DNA from: Acetobacteraceae bacterium
GTDB lineage: Bacteria > Pseudomonadota > Alphaproteobacteria > Acetobacterales > Acetobacteraceae
Length of the DNA stretch: 13,895 bases
Assembly (NCBI GenBank): GCA_947478535.1
Contig: CANJXD010000105.1
Location: 1-13,895 of the forward strand
Direction: 5' to 3'
The position numbers and the translations under genes are program-made. The notes beneath the pieces were generated by a model that was not told where the DNA came from, made no database searches, and saw only the letters and a list, made by a program, of their open reading frames with translations. Each line of letters begins with the position of its first letter. Position 1 is the stretch's first letter. Positions 1-8,700 of the stretch are shown one piece after another.

Positions 1-515
1 AAGCCGAAAAGCCGGTCCTCCCGCCCTTCGTCGAAGGGCAGGTCGGGGCGGTGTTCGGAAAGGGTGATGGGCAGCGTGGTGGTGCCGTCCACCAGCAGCG
101 CCGGCGCCATGCCCAGCAGCCAGCCGGCGATGCCGAAGCGGTCCGCCAGCGCCAGATGCCCGCGCGGCACCAGCGGCCGAGGCAGGAAGGCGACGGGCGT
201 GATCGGCAGCACGGCGGCGCCCAGCAGCAATTCGGCCTGCCCCGAGGACCAGGCCGGCAGGTCCCGCCACATCACATGAAAGCCATACCCGGCATCCAGC
301 CCCTCCGCCGCCGGCAGGTCCGCCCGCGGCTGCAGGTAGCGGAGCGGGCGTTCCAGCACCTGCCCATCCCGTACGAAGCGCAGCCGCGCCGTCCCTGGGG
401 CCAGGAAAGCCGGCGGCAGCCGCACCCACCCCGCGAGATAGGCGAGCCCCTCCGCCCATTCGCTGATCTCGATATGGCCAGCGGGAGGCAGCGCGGGCTG
501 ATGTGGGTCGCTCAT
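1..515 (-). CDS. Hypothetical protein of polysaccharide locus, 3'-truncated at window edge
   Basis: This is an open frame on the minus strand, beginning with ATG at 515 and running off the left edge with no stop, so about 171 N-terminal residues are visible. It begins MSDPHQPALPPAGHIEISEW. The visible part is rich in Leu, Pro, Ala and Trp and has no signal peptide or clear membrane segment. Its second half (GWLLGMAPALLVDG, then a stretch with HRPDLPF and RLFGF) reads like the short beta-rich segments of the form GW..G.pa.v.vdG...RPDL...GF that I associate with glycan-related proteins of Acetobacteraceae. That resemblance is from memory and weak. It starts 13 bp after the stop of the upstream glycosyltransferase, so the two are probably co-transcribed. 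I do not recognise a catalytic motif; it could be a glycosyltransferase whose catalytic domain lies outside the window. Confidence 0.7.
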   Translation of the reverse strand, partial: MSDPHQPALPPAGHIEISEWAEGLAYLAGWVRLPPAFLAPGTARLRFVRDGQVLERPLRYLQPRADLPAAEGLDAGYGFHVMWRDLPAWSSGQAELLLGAAVLPITPVAFLPRPLVPRGHLALADRFGIAGWLLGMAPALLVDGTTTLPITLSEHRPDLPFDEGREDRLFG

Positions 516-528
516 GCGGGGGTATCCA

Positions 529-1419
529 TCAGGCCTGCGACACATCGGGCATCCAGGCACGGCGCAGGTCCGCCAGATGCTGGCGCATCGCGCGATCGCG
601 CGTGGAAGGGGCGCCGTCGCGGGTGGGCTCGGCACCGATCCGTTGACGCAGCCAGGCCATCATCAGCACCACCTCGGCATAGCGTTGCGGGGCGTTGACG
701 CGGCCGGTCACGCTGCCGGCGTGGCGGCGGTGATCGTTCAAGGGCGCCGCGAGGTAATGCACATGGCCGCCGGCCATGCAGGCCTCGGCATAGACCCGCC
801 AATCCCCCGCCGAGGTCCAGGCGCCGAGCCCCGTGCCGATCCGTTCCAGCGCCGCCGCCAGCGCCGTTCGGCGCCACAGCACGGCGCTGGCATTGAGCAC
901 CAGGTTCCGCGGGCAGAGGCAGCGGCGCAGGAATTCGCTGGCCTCGAGCACCGCATCCCCGTCCAGCACCGTCTCGCCCTGGGCGCGGTAGTAGTCCTTG
1001 CTGTCGGTGGCGATCGTTGCCCCGGCCTCGTCGATGGCGCGGGAATCGCAGAAGGCGAAGATGGCAGACGGGTCCGCTTCCAACCGCGCGGCCAGCGCCG
1101 CAAGCAGGCCGGGTGCGGCGCGGTCATCGGCTTCGGCAATCCAGACGAAATCCGTGCCGACGCGTGCCAGCCCCTGGCGCCACTGCCGCAGCACGGCGCC
1201 GCTGCGCTGGGCGTTGCGGTCGGGGATGATGGGGCAGGCGAAGGCCGCGAGCAGCGGCTGCGCAACCTCCCAGCTCGCATCGGTCGAGGCATCGTCGAGG
1301 AAGACGAGGAGGTCCACCGCACGGTCCTGCCGGCGGATCGTCTCCAGCCGTTCGGGCAGGTAGCGCGCATAGTCGCAATTCGGCACGATCGCCGCGATCG
1401 TCGCTGTTGGTCCTGCCAT
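529..1419 (-). CDS. Family 2 glycosyltransferase
   Basis: A 296-residue soluble protein with a GT-A type glycosyltransferase layout. The N-terminus (ATIAAIVPNCDYARYLPERL) matches the usual 'IVP.YN...YL...L.Sl..Q' opening of GT2 enzymes. LDDASTD (residues 41-47) is the nucleotide-sugar binding segment, EADD (96-99) the metal-binding DXD equivalent, and GDWRVYAE (from about 205) the probable acceptor/catalytic region, followed by RRHAGSVT, common in family 2 enzymes. No membrane span is visible, so it probably acts at the cytoplasmic face, adding a sugar to a surface glycan. The sugar cannot be predicted from sequence. The ATG at 1419 is preceded by a purine-rich AGGGGGAT about 10 bases upstream. 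It follows the epimerase gene after a 127-bp gap containing a terminator hairpin, so it may have its own promoter or depend on read-through. Confidence 0.85.
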   Translation of the reverse strand: MAGPTATIAAIVPNCDYARYLPERLETIRRQDRAVDLLVFLDDASTDASWEVAQPLLAAFACPIIPDRNAQRSGAVLRQWRQGLARVGTDFVWIAEADDRAAPGLLAALAARLEADPSAIFAFCDSRAIDEAGATIATDSKDYYRAQGETVLDGDAVLEASEFLRRCLCPRNLVLNASAVLWRRTALAAALERIGTGLGAWTSAGDWRVYAEACMAGGHVHYLAAPLNDHRRHAGSVTGRVNAPQRYAEVVLMMAWLRQRIGAEPTRDGAPSTRDRAMRQHLADLRRAWMPDVSQA

Positions 1420-1526
1420 CGCGCCGCGCCGATCCCCCTGTCATGCCCCGGCCTATTCGACGTGCCGTGGAGCGCCCGGCCAGCGTGCCGGGGATGGTCG
1501 GGCTTACCACGCAGCCGACCAGGGCG
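1420..1526 (-). other. Gap between terminator and glycosyltransferase with competing hairpins
   Basis: This is the leader region in front of the glycosyltransferase. It contains no gene. CCCGGC at 1475-1480 and GCCGGG at 1487-1492 form a perfect 6-bp stem with a 6-base loop. CCCCGGC at 1446-1452 could pair with GCCGGGG at 1487-1493 instead, so the two foldings exclude each other. I see no convincing -35/-10 pair. GC-rich DNA makes such pairings common, so a regulatory role is only a possibility. Confidence 0.25.
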
Positions 1527-1559
1527 AAAAGCGCCGCGCCATCGCTTCAGGGCGCGGCG
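1527..1559 (-). terminator. Intrinsic terminator after the UDP-GlcNAc 2-epimerase
   Basis: Read on the minus strand, CGCCGCGCC (1559-1551), a 10-base loop (1550-1541) and GGCGCGGCG (1540-1532) form a perfect 9-bp GC stem. It is followed by CTTTTCG, with the T run at 1530-1527. The epimerase stop codon (1549-1547) lies in the loop. The T run is short, so termination may be partial. This would lower expression of the downstream glycosyltransferase relative to the two nucleotide-sugar genes. Confidence 0.6.
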
Positions 1560-2653
1560 GGGCGCTGCAGCAGCGCCAGATGGTCCCTGATCCGCCGGCC
1601 CACCGCCGCATCCCACAGCGGGATGGGTGCTGCACGCGGCCACCCCCCCGCCAGCACCTCCGCCACCGCGCCGGGCAGCGCGGCGGGCTCCAGCAGCCGG
1701 CTGCTGCCGGTGGCGAGCGTCGCCGGGCGTTCCGTCACGGCCCGGAGGGTGAGGCAGGGGCGGTCCAGCAGCGTCGCTTCCTCCTGCACCCCGCCGCTAT
1801 CGGTCATGGCGAGGACGGCGCCATCGAGCAGCGCCACGAAATCGAGGTAGCCCAGCGGCGGCAGGCCCTGCACGCCCGGCGGCAGGACGAGGCCGCCTGC
1901 CGCCATCCGCCGCGCCGTGCGCGGATGCAGCGGCCAGGCGATGGGCAGGCGCTGCGCCGCCTCGCCGATCACCGCCAGCCAGGCGGCGAGGCGCGCGGGG
2001 TCATCGACATTCTCCGCCCGGTGCAGCGTCAGCACACCATAGCCGCCACGCGTGAGCCCCAATGGCAGGCCGCGCTGGCGGGCACGGGGCAGCGCATGCA
2101 GCAGGGTATCCGCCATGGTGTTGCCGACGGCGCGGACCGCTTCCGCTGGATGTCCCTCCGCCACCAGCCTGGCCGCGTCCTGCGCCGTCGTCGCCCAGAG
2201 GATGTCGCTGATGGCATCCACGGCGCGGCGGTTCACTTCCTCCGCCATCGCACGGTCCCCCCCGCGCAGCCCGGCTTCGAGATGGGCGACCCGCAGGCCG
2301 AGTTTCCGGGCCGCAAGGGCAGCGGCCAGCGTGCCATCGACATCGCCGATCACCACGACGAGATCGGGGCGCTCGGCGCGCCAGGCATCCTCGCAGGCGA
2401 TCATGATCCGCGCCGTGGCACGCGCCGGGCTGCCCTGGGTCTCCGCCGCGCCCAGCGTGATATGCGGCGCCGGCAGGCCGAGATCGGCCAGATGCTGGCC
2501 GAACAGCGCATCATCATGGTGCTGGCCCGTATGCAGGATGCGCCCGGTGCAGAAGGGCGGGGCACCCTCCTCATGCAGCGCCCGCCACACCGCCGCGAGC
2601 TTCGGCAGGTTGGGCCGCGCCGAGACGACGAGGTGCAGGAGCGGCAGCCTCAT
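1547..2653 (-). CDS. wecB: Non-hydrolysing UDP-N-acetylglucosamine 2-epimerase
   Basis: The protein (368 residues, usual family length) interconverts UDP-GlcNAc and UDP-ManNAc in the cytoplasm. It has the full family signature: ARPNLPKLAAV near the N-terminus (residues 12-22, equivalent to GTRP...K), TGQHHDD (42-48), VIGDVDGTLAAA (101-112), HLEAGLR (124-130), EEVNRRAVDAISD (138-150), LTLHRAENVD (208-217), HPRT (243-246), TDSGGVQEEA (284-293) and TERP (307-310). The acidic and His residues known to matter in this family (GD, HLEAG, EE.NR, LHRAEN) are all present, so it should be active. It overlaps the upstream dehydrogenase by 4 bp (ATGA), indicating translational coupling. With that enzyme it would provide an N-acetyl-mannosaminuronate or related donor for the surface polysaccharide. 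The related hydrolysing epimerases (NeuC type) are less likely because the gene sits beside a dehydrogenase and not sialic acid genes. Confidence 0.93.
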   Translation of the reverse strand: MRLPLLHLVVSARPNLPKLAAVWRALHEEGAPPFCTGRILHTGQHHDDALFGQHLADLGLPAPHITLGAAETQGSPARATARIMIACEDAWRAERPDLVVVIGDVDGTLAAALAARKLGLRVAHLEAGLRGGDRAMAEEVNRRAVDAISDILWATTAQDAARLVAEGHPAEAVRAVGNTMADTLLHALPRARQRGLPLGLTRGGYGVLTLHRAENVDDPARLAAWLAVIGEAAQRLPIAWPLHPRTARRMAAGGLVLPPGVQGLPPLGYLDFVALLDGAVLAMTDSGGVQEEATLLDRPCLTLRAVTERPATLATGSSRLLEPAALPGAVAEVLAGGWPRAAPIPLWDAAVGRRIRDHLALLQRPAAP

Positions 2654-4104
2654 GCCTTCACGATATGCGCGCCGGTCGCCCCCGCCCGCGCGCAGGCGTT
2701 GCGCGTGTCGATCACCAGCCGCGCCGCCGCCGCCACCGCCGCGTGATCGACCGCATCATGGTCCGTCGCGATCAGCACGGCGTCATAGGCCGCGATCTCC
2801 GCCGCGCCGGCCGGCGAGGAACGTCGCCCCGCAAGTTCCGGATGCTCCCGCGTCAGCGGCAGTTCGGGCACATGCGGGTCGTGGTAGTCGACGCGCGCGC
2901 CGCGCCCTTCCAGCAGCCGCGTCAGCGCGAGGGAGGGGCTTTCGCGGAGGTCATCGATGTTCTTCTTGTAGGCCATGCCGAGCAGCAGGATGCGCGCGCC
3001 ATGGAGCCCCCTGCCCGCGCGTTCATCCAGCGCGCGGGCCAGGCGTTCCACCACCAGCGCCGGCATCAGCGTGTTGATCTCCCCCGCCAATTCGATGAAG
3101 CGGGTGTTGATGCCGAATTCGCGGGCCTTCCAGGTGAGGTAGAAGGGGTCGATCGGGATGCAGTGCCCGCCGAGGCCAGGGCCGGGCCAGAAGGGCATGA
3201 AGCCGAAGGGCTTGGACCGCGCGGCCTCGATCACCTCCCACACATCGATGCCCATGGCGCCGTAGATCGTCTTCAGCTCATTCACCAAGGCGATGTTGAC
3301 GGCGCGGAAGACATTCTCCGTCAGCTTCACCGCCTCCGCCGCCGCGGCGGAGGAAACCGGCACCACCTGGCGCACGACGCGACCGTAGAAATCGCTGGCC
3401 AGGGACAGCGCCACCGCATCGTCGGCACCGACCACCTTCGGGATGGTGGCGGTGCGAAAATCCGCATTGCCGGGATCCTCCCGCTCCGGCGAATAGGCGA
3501 GGAAGAAATCCCGCCCGCTCCGCAGCCCGCCGGCTTCGAGGATCGGCTGTACCAATTCCCGCGTCGTGCCCGGCCAGGTCGTGGATTCGAGCACGACCAA
3601 CTGCCCCGGCCGCAGCCGCCGCGCCACGGCGCGCGCCGTCTCGGCCACGAAGGACAGGTCCGGCTCCCGATGCGGGCCGAGCGGCGTGGGCACGCAGATC
3701 AGCAGCAGGTCCGGCGCATCCAGCCTGCCCGCATCGGCGGTCGCGGCGAAGCGCCCGGCGGCGATGGCGTGCCGCAGCGCCGCATCGCCGATGTGGCGGA
3801 TGTGGGAATGGCCTTCATTCAGCGCGGCGACGCGAGGCCCATCGATATCGAAGCCGAGCACGGGGAAGCCCGCTTCCGCCACAGCCAACGCCATCGGCAG
3901 GCCAACATAGCCAAGGCCGATCACACCGATACGCGCCGCGCCCTGTCCGATCAGGCGGCGCAGCCTCGCTTCCGGCGTATCCGGCGGCGTATCCGACGCA
4001 TCCAGGCGCGAGGGGTGGGGGGCGTCATCGGGCGGCATGGTCGGGGGCAACAGCTCCGTCGCAATCGCGTGATCTTCGTTAACCACTCGGAGCATTGCAA
4101 CCAT
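2650..4104 (-). CDS. wbpA: Nucleotide-sugar dehydrogenase, UDP-GlcNAc 6-dehydrogenase (WbpA/TviB) type
   Basis: A 484-residue NAD-dependent dehydrogenase that oxidises C6 of a UDP-hexose or UDP-N-acetylhexosamine to the uronic acid in two steps. The Rossmann motif is IGVIGLGYVGLPMA (59-72), with acidic FDID (85-88) ending the second strand. STTWPGTT (174-181) and YSPEREDPGN (204-213) are typical of the WbpA/TviB/WecC branch. KLTENVFRAVNIALVNELK (260-278) carries the conserved Lys and Asn, GGHCIPIDP (312-320) has the catalytic Cys315, and AYKKNIDDLRESP (378-390) binds substrate in the C-terminal domain. The first ~50 residues are an extra Pro/Ala/Asp-rich tail compared with the ~436-residue WbpA. 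Starts at 4104 or 4038 both lack a strong ribosome site. The neighbouring epimerase suggests the product feeds UDP-GlcNAcA/UDP-ManNAcA synthesis; the exact substrate is inferred, not shown. Confidence 0.88.
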   Translation of the reverse strand: MVAMLRVVNEDHAIATELLPPTMPPDDAPHPSRLDASDTPPDTPEARLRRLIGQGAARIGVIGLGYVGLPMALAVAEAGFPVLGFDIDGPRVAALNEGHSHIRHIGDAALRHAIAAGRFAATADAGRLDAPDLLLICVPTPLGPHREPDLSFVAETARAVARRLRPGQLVVLESTTWPGTTRELVQPILEAGGLRSGRDFFLAYSPEREDPGNADFRTATIPKVVGADDAVALSLASDFYGRVVRQVVPVSSAAAAEAVKLTENVFRAVNIALVNELKTIYGAMGIDVWEVIEAARSKPFGFMPFWPGPGLGGHCIPIDPFYLTWKAREFGINTRFIELAGEINTLMPALVVERLARALDERAGRGLHGARILLLGMAYKKNIDDLRESPSLALTRLLEGRGARVDYHDPHVPELPLTREHPELAGRRSSPAGAAEIAAYDAVLIATDHDAVDHAAVAAAARLVIDTRNACARAGATGAHIVKA

Positions 4105-4169
4105 AAGGCGATGTCTTCTTCAGATTTCCGCGCCCAGGTCATGCCGGATGGCGCTTGCTGCCTCACCCC

Positions 4170-4198
4170 TTGAGGAGTACAAAAGGCGAACAAATATG
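4170..4198 (+). promoter_or_regulatory. SOS promoter of imuB-dnaE2 with LexA-like operator
   Basis: GTAC AAAAGGC GAAC at 4177-4191 matches the alphaproteobacterial LexA box GAAC-N7-GAAC with one mismatch (GTAC for the first GAAC). It also has the A-rich spacer start and AAA flank usual for such sites. It lies exactly inside the 17-bp spacer of a plausible promoter: TTGAGG at 4170-4175 and AATATG at 4193-4198. LexA bound here would block RNA polymerase until DNA damage. The site is also about 75 bp in front of the divergent dehydrogenase gene, which it might affect. The operator match is visible; LexA binding is inferred. Confidence 0.7.
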
Positions 4199-5704
4199 GC
4201 AGGCGCCCCCATGTCCCTGCTCCCCGATCCCCCGCATCCCCGGCGCCACCTCGCCCTGCTGTTCCCCGCCTTGCCGGTGGAACGCCTGCGCCGCCTTGGC
4301 ATCACCGGCCCGCTGCTGCTCTGGCAGGGGGAAGGCCCGCGCCGCGCCGTGCTGGCCTGCCAGGACGTGCCCGGCATCCATCCCGGCCAGGCCCTCGGCG
4401 ATGCCCAGGCCGTGGCGCCCGAGGCCCTGGCGCGGGAGGCGGAGCCGGAAGCCGATGCCGAATTTCTCGACCGCCTCGCCCTCTGGGGCCTGCGCTTCAC
4501 GCCGCTGGTGGCGACCAGCGGCGGCGATGCGCTGCTGCTGGATATCGCCGGCGCCGCGCATCTGGTGGGTGACGAGCAGGCGCTGCTGGGCCGCGCCCTG
4601 GCGGGGCTGGCGCGGCAGGGGATGACGGCGCGCGGCGTCGTCGCGGATGGCGCGGCGGCGGCACTGGCGCTGGCGCGAGGCGGAGCTTCCGGCCTGCTGG
4701 TGCCGCCCGGCGGCGATGCGGCGGCGGTGGCGCGGCTGCCGCTGGCCGCGCTGGGGCTGGATGCGGCCACGGTCACGGCGCTGTCGCGGCTCGGCCTGCG
4801 GCGGGTCGAGGATATCAGCCGCCAGCCCCGCGGCCCCCTCACCCGCCGCTTCGGCCAGGCCCTGCTGCGCGCGGTGGATGAGGCCTCTGGCCTGCTGCAC
4901 CGCCCCCTGATGCCGATCCGCCCGCCGGCGCCCTTTCTCGCGGCGCTGGAATTCCTGGAGCCCCTGGCGACCCGCGTGGCGATCGACATCGCGCTGGACC
5001 GGCTGCTGGCCGATCTCTGCGCCCAGCTCACCGCCCGCGGCCAGGGGGCGCGGCGCGTCGTGCTGCGGGCGCATCGCGTCGATGGCGGGGTGCAGGATTT
5101 GGCGGTCGGCACCGGCCTCGCCAGCCGCGACCCCGCCCATTTCACCCGCCTGTTCCGGGACCGGCTGGACCGGCTGGAACCCGGCTTCGGCTTCGATCGC
5201 ATGTCCTTGGGCGCTGAGGTGGCGGAGCCGCTCTCCGGCGTGCAATCCGGCTTCGCCGGCGCCGGCGCGGCGGCGCGGCGGGAGGAACTGGCCCGGCTGT
5301 TCGACCGCCTCGCCCAGCGCACCCAGCTCTGGCGCCTGGCACCGCGCGCCAGCCACTGGCCCGGGCGGGAGGTGGAACGCGTCCCCCCCACCGCGACGGT
5401 GAGCATCCCCGAGGGCTGGCCCCGTGCCCCCCGCCCCGTCCGCCTGCTGGCCCGGCCGCGGGAGATCACGGCCATGGCGCTGCTGCCGGATGCACCGCCC
5501 TCCCTGCTCCGCATCGGCAACGAGGCCCATCGCGTCCGCGCGGCGGAAGGGCCGGAACGGCTGGAGCCGGAATGGTGGCGGGAAGGCGCGGCCCGCCAGG
5601 CGCGGGATTATTATCGTGTCGAGCTCGCCTCCGGCGCCCGGCTCTGGGTCTGCCGCCTCGGCTTCGGGGCGGAGGCACGCTGGTTCCTGGCGGGGCATTT
5701 CTGA
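4196..5704 (+). CDS. imuB: ImuB, catalytically inactive Y-family polymerase-like mutasome subunit
   Basis: About 502 residues, normal for ImuB. The conserved core starts HLALLFPALPVERLRRLG (residues 18-35), the ImuB form of the Y-family N-terminus. The metal-binding Asp and Phe residues of active polymerases (D.D.F/YASVE) are missing there. The second active-site region reads LLLDIAGAAHLVG (Asp at 116) instead of S.DEA.LD, again lacking the catalytic Glu. A helix-hairpin-helix region (LGLRRVEDISRQP) lies at about 180-225 and the little-finger-like part from about 245. No clear QL.LF clamp-binding motif was found. ImuB links DnaE2 to the sliding clamp in SOS mutagenesis. The frame is open back to ATG 4148, but that would translate through the operator. 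ATG 4196 has AAGG at spacing 9, and ATG 4211 fits the promoter best, so the start is unresolved between these two. Confidence 0.9.
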   Translation: MAGAPMSLLPDPPHPRRHLALLFPALPVERLRRLGITGPLLLWQGEGPRRAVLACQDVPGIHPGQALGDAQAVAPEALAREAEPEADAEFLDRLALWGLRFTPLVATSGGDALLLDIAGAAHLVGDEQALLGRALAGLARQGMTARGVVADGAAAALALARGGASGLLVPPGGDAAAVARLPLAALGLDAATVTALSRLGLRRVEDISRQPRGPLTRRFGQALLRAVDEASGLLHRPLMPIRPPAPFLAALEFLEPLATRVAIDIALDRLLADLCAQLTARGQGARRVVLRAHRVDGGVQDLAVGTGLASRDPAHFTRLFRDRLDRLEPGFGFDRMSLGAEVAEPLSGVQSGFAGAGAAARREELARLFDRLAQRTQLWRLAPRASHWPGREVERVPPTATVSIPEGWPRAPRPVRLLARPREITAMALLPDAPPSLLRIGNEAHRVRAAEGPERLEPEWWREGAARQARDYYRVELASGARLWVCRLGFGAEARWFLAGHF

Positions 5705-5708
5705 CGCC

Positions 5709-8700
5709 ATGGAGACGGAGCCCCTCTTCGCCGAACTCGGCGCTCTCTCGAACTTCACCTTCCTCGAAGGCGCCTCCCACCCGAAGGAGATCGTGGCGGA
5801 GGCCAAGGCGCTCGGCATGGCCGCCATCGGCATCGCGGACCGCAACAGCGTGGCCGGCCTCGTGCGCGGGATGGTGGCGGCGGAGCAGGTGGGCATCCGC
5901 TACCTCCCCGGCGTGCGGCTCTGCCTCGGGGATGGCGCGGAATACCTGGCCTGGCCCACCGACCGCGCCGCCTGGGGCCGGCTCTGCCGCATGCTGTCGG
6001 AAGCCCGGATGGACGGCGAGAAGGGCGAGACACGGCTGACGCGGGAGATGCTGGCCGCCGGCGCGGAGGGCCAGGTGCTCGCCCGTATCCCGCCGCCCGA
6101 TGCGCGCCCCGATGCCGGCCCGGAACTCACACGGCGCCTGCGCGCCGATGCCGCCGCCTTCGGGCCGCGCCTCGCCCTGCCGCTGATGCTGGCCGTCGAT
6201 CACCGCAGCCGGGGCGATGACCAGGCCAGGCTCGACCGCTTCTCGGCCATCGCCGGCGGCGCGGGTCTCGGGCTGATCGCGGCAGGCGGCGTGCGCTACC
6301 ACACGGCGGCGCGGCGGCGCGTGGCGGATGTGCTGGCCGCCATCCGGCTGCGGATGACGGTGGAGGAACTCGGCTTCGCGGCGGAGCCGAATGCGGAGGC
6401 GCAGTTGCTCGCCCCCGCCGAGGTCGCCCGCCGCATGCCCCGCCATAGGGAGGCGCTGGCCGCCACGCTCCGCGTCATCCGCGCCTGCCGCTTCAGCCTG
6501 CGGGACCTGTCCTACGAATATCCGGAGGAGATCCTCGACCCCGGCCGCACGGCGCAGGAAACGCTGGCCGCCCGCGTCGCCGCCGCCTGCCTCATCCGCT
6601 GGCCCGAGGGCACGCCGCCGAAGGTGGTGCGGCAGATCCGCCATGAGCTCTCATTGATCGAGACCATGAACTACGCCGCCTATTTCCTGACGGTGCATGA
6701 GATCGTCCGCTTCGCACAGTCGCAGCGAATCCTTTGCCAGGGGCGCGGCTCGGCGGCGAATTCGGCGGTCTGCTACGTGCTCGGCATCACCGCCGTGGCG
6801 CCGGACAAGCACGACATGCTGTTCGAGCGCTTCATCAGCACGGCCCGCGACGAGCCCCCCGATATCGACGTCGATTTCGAGCATGAGCGGCGGGAGGAGG
6901 TGATCCAGCACATCTACGAAACCTACGGCCGCGACCGCGCCGCCATCACCGCGACGCTGATCCGCTACCGCGACCGCAGCGCGATCCGCGAGGTCGGCAA
7001 GGCGATGGGGCTGACGGAGGATGTGACGGCGCGGCTGGCGAAATCCGTCTGGGGATCGGGCGACAAATCCTTGACCGAACTGGCCGAGGATAACGGCCTG
7101 CGCCCCGATGCCGATCCGCGCATCCGCCACGCCATGGAGATCGCCGAGGAGATCCAGGATTTCCCCCGCCACCTCGCCACCCATGTCGGCGGCTTCGTCA
7201 TCACCCGTGGCCCGCTGGTCGAACACACCGTCGTCGTGAAGGCGGCGATGGAAGGGCGCACCACCATCGAATGGGACAAGGACGATATCGAGGCGCTGCG
7301 CATCATGAAGGTCGATGTGCTGGGCCTTGGCATGCTGTCCTGCATCCGCCGCGCCTTCGGGCTGATCGAACAGGCGCATGGCGAAAGCTGGACGCTGGCC
7401 AGCGTGCCGCAGGATGACCCCGAGACCTACGCCATGCTGCGCCGGGCCGATTCGATCGGCGTCTTCCAGGTAGAAAGCCGCGCGCAGATGAACATGCTGC
7501 CGCGCCTGCGCCCCGCCACCTTCTACGACCTGGTCGTGCAGGTCGCGATCGTGCGGCCCGGGCCGATCCAGGGTGACATGGTCCACCCCTATCTCCGCCG
7601 TCGGAACGGGGAGGAGGAGGTGACCTACCCCTCCGCCGAGTTGGAGCGCGTGCTGGGCAAGACACTCGGCGTACCGCTGTTCCAGGAACAGGCGATGCAG
7701 ATCGCCATCGTCGGCGCCGGTTTTTCCCCGTCTCGCGCCGACCAGCTGCGGCGCGCGATGGCGACCTTCCGCAACACCGGGGAGATCTGGAAATTCCGCC
7801 AGGATTTCATCAGTGGCATGGTGGAGCGCGGCTATGAGGCGGAGTTCGCGGAGCGCTGCTTCAAGCAGATCGAGGGCTTCGGCACCTACGGCTTCCCGGA
7901 AAGCCATGCCGCGAGCTTCGCCGGGCTGGTCTATGTCTCTGCCTGGATCAAGCGCCACTACCCCGCGGCCTTCGCCGCCGCCCTGCTGAACAGCCAGCCC
8001 ATGGGCTTCTACGCCCCGGCGCAGATCGTGCGGGATGCGCGGGACCATGGGGTGGAGGTGCGCGCCGTGGATGTGGCGCGGTCAGGGTGGGATTGCACGC
8101 TGGAGCTTTCTACCGCCCTGGGTCCCGCCCTCCGGCTGGGCCTCCGCCTCGTCACCGGCCTGCACCAGCAGGACGCGGAAGCCCTGGTGGCCGCCCGCGC
8201 CGAAGCGCCCTTCGCCGATATCCCGGACCTCGCCCGCCGGGCCCGGCTCGATCGCGGCGCGATGCAGGCGCTGGCCCGCGCCGATGCCTTCGGCGGGCTC
8301 GCCGCCGGGCGGCGTGGCGCGCTGTGGGAAGCGGCGGGGGTGGAGGCCGCGCTGCCGCTGTCCGCCGCACGGGACGCGCAATTGCCGCTGCTGCCGCCGG
8401 AAACCGCCGGGGAGGAGACGGTGCTGGATTACGCCGCCACCGGCCTGTCGCTCCGCCGCCATCCGCTGGGGCTGCTGCGGGCGGACCTGACGGCGCGGGG
8501 GGGCGTGGACAGCCGCACCCTGAATGCCGCGCGGCGCGGGCGCTGGCTGAAGCTGCCGGGGCTGGTGCTGGTCCGCCAGCGCCCGGGCAGCGCCAAGGGC
8601 ATCGTCTTCTTCACGCTGGAGGATGAATTCGGCACCGCCAACCTCGTGCTCTACCCCGATGTCGTGGTGCGGGACCGCGCCGCCGTGGTCGGCGCCCGGC

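Noticed and set aside
514..1590. 358-residue plus-strand frame opposite the glycosyltransferase
   Set aside because: No domain, shadow composition, and it crosses a gene boundary and a terminator.
3333..3353. Perfect 10-bp inverted repeat around a single base
   Set aside because: It encodes an Ala run inside the conserved dehydrogenase and arises from GCC/GCG codons; no regulatory position.
2665..4173. 502-residue plus-strand frame opposite the sugar dehydrogenase
   Set aside because: The composition (Arg, Gln, Gly, His rich) is typical of antisense reading in GC-rich DNA; the minus strand encodes a complete dehydrogenase.
4148..4195. 16-residue N-terminal extension of ImuB (start at 4148)
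   Set aside because: It would run through the promoter and LexA-like operator and adds residues not seen in the ImuB family.
5424..5708. 95-residue N-terminal extension of DnaE2
   Set aside because: It lies within imuB in a different frame; the family N-terminus starts at 5709.
4163..5896. 577-residue open frame on the minus strand opposite imuB
   Set aside because: It is Gln/Arg/Ala-rich shadow sequence antisense to a clear ImuB frame, with no recognisable domain.
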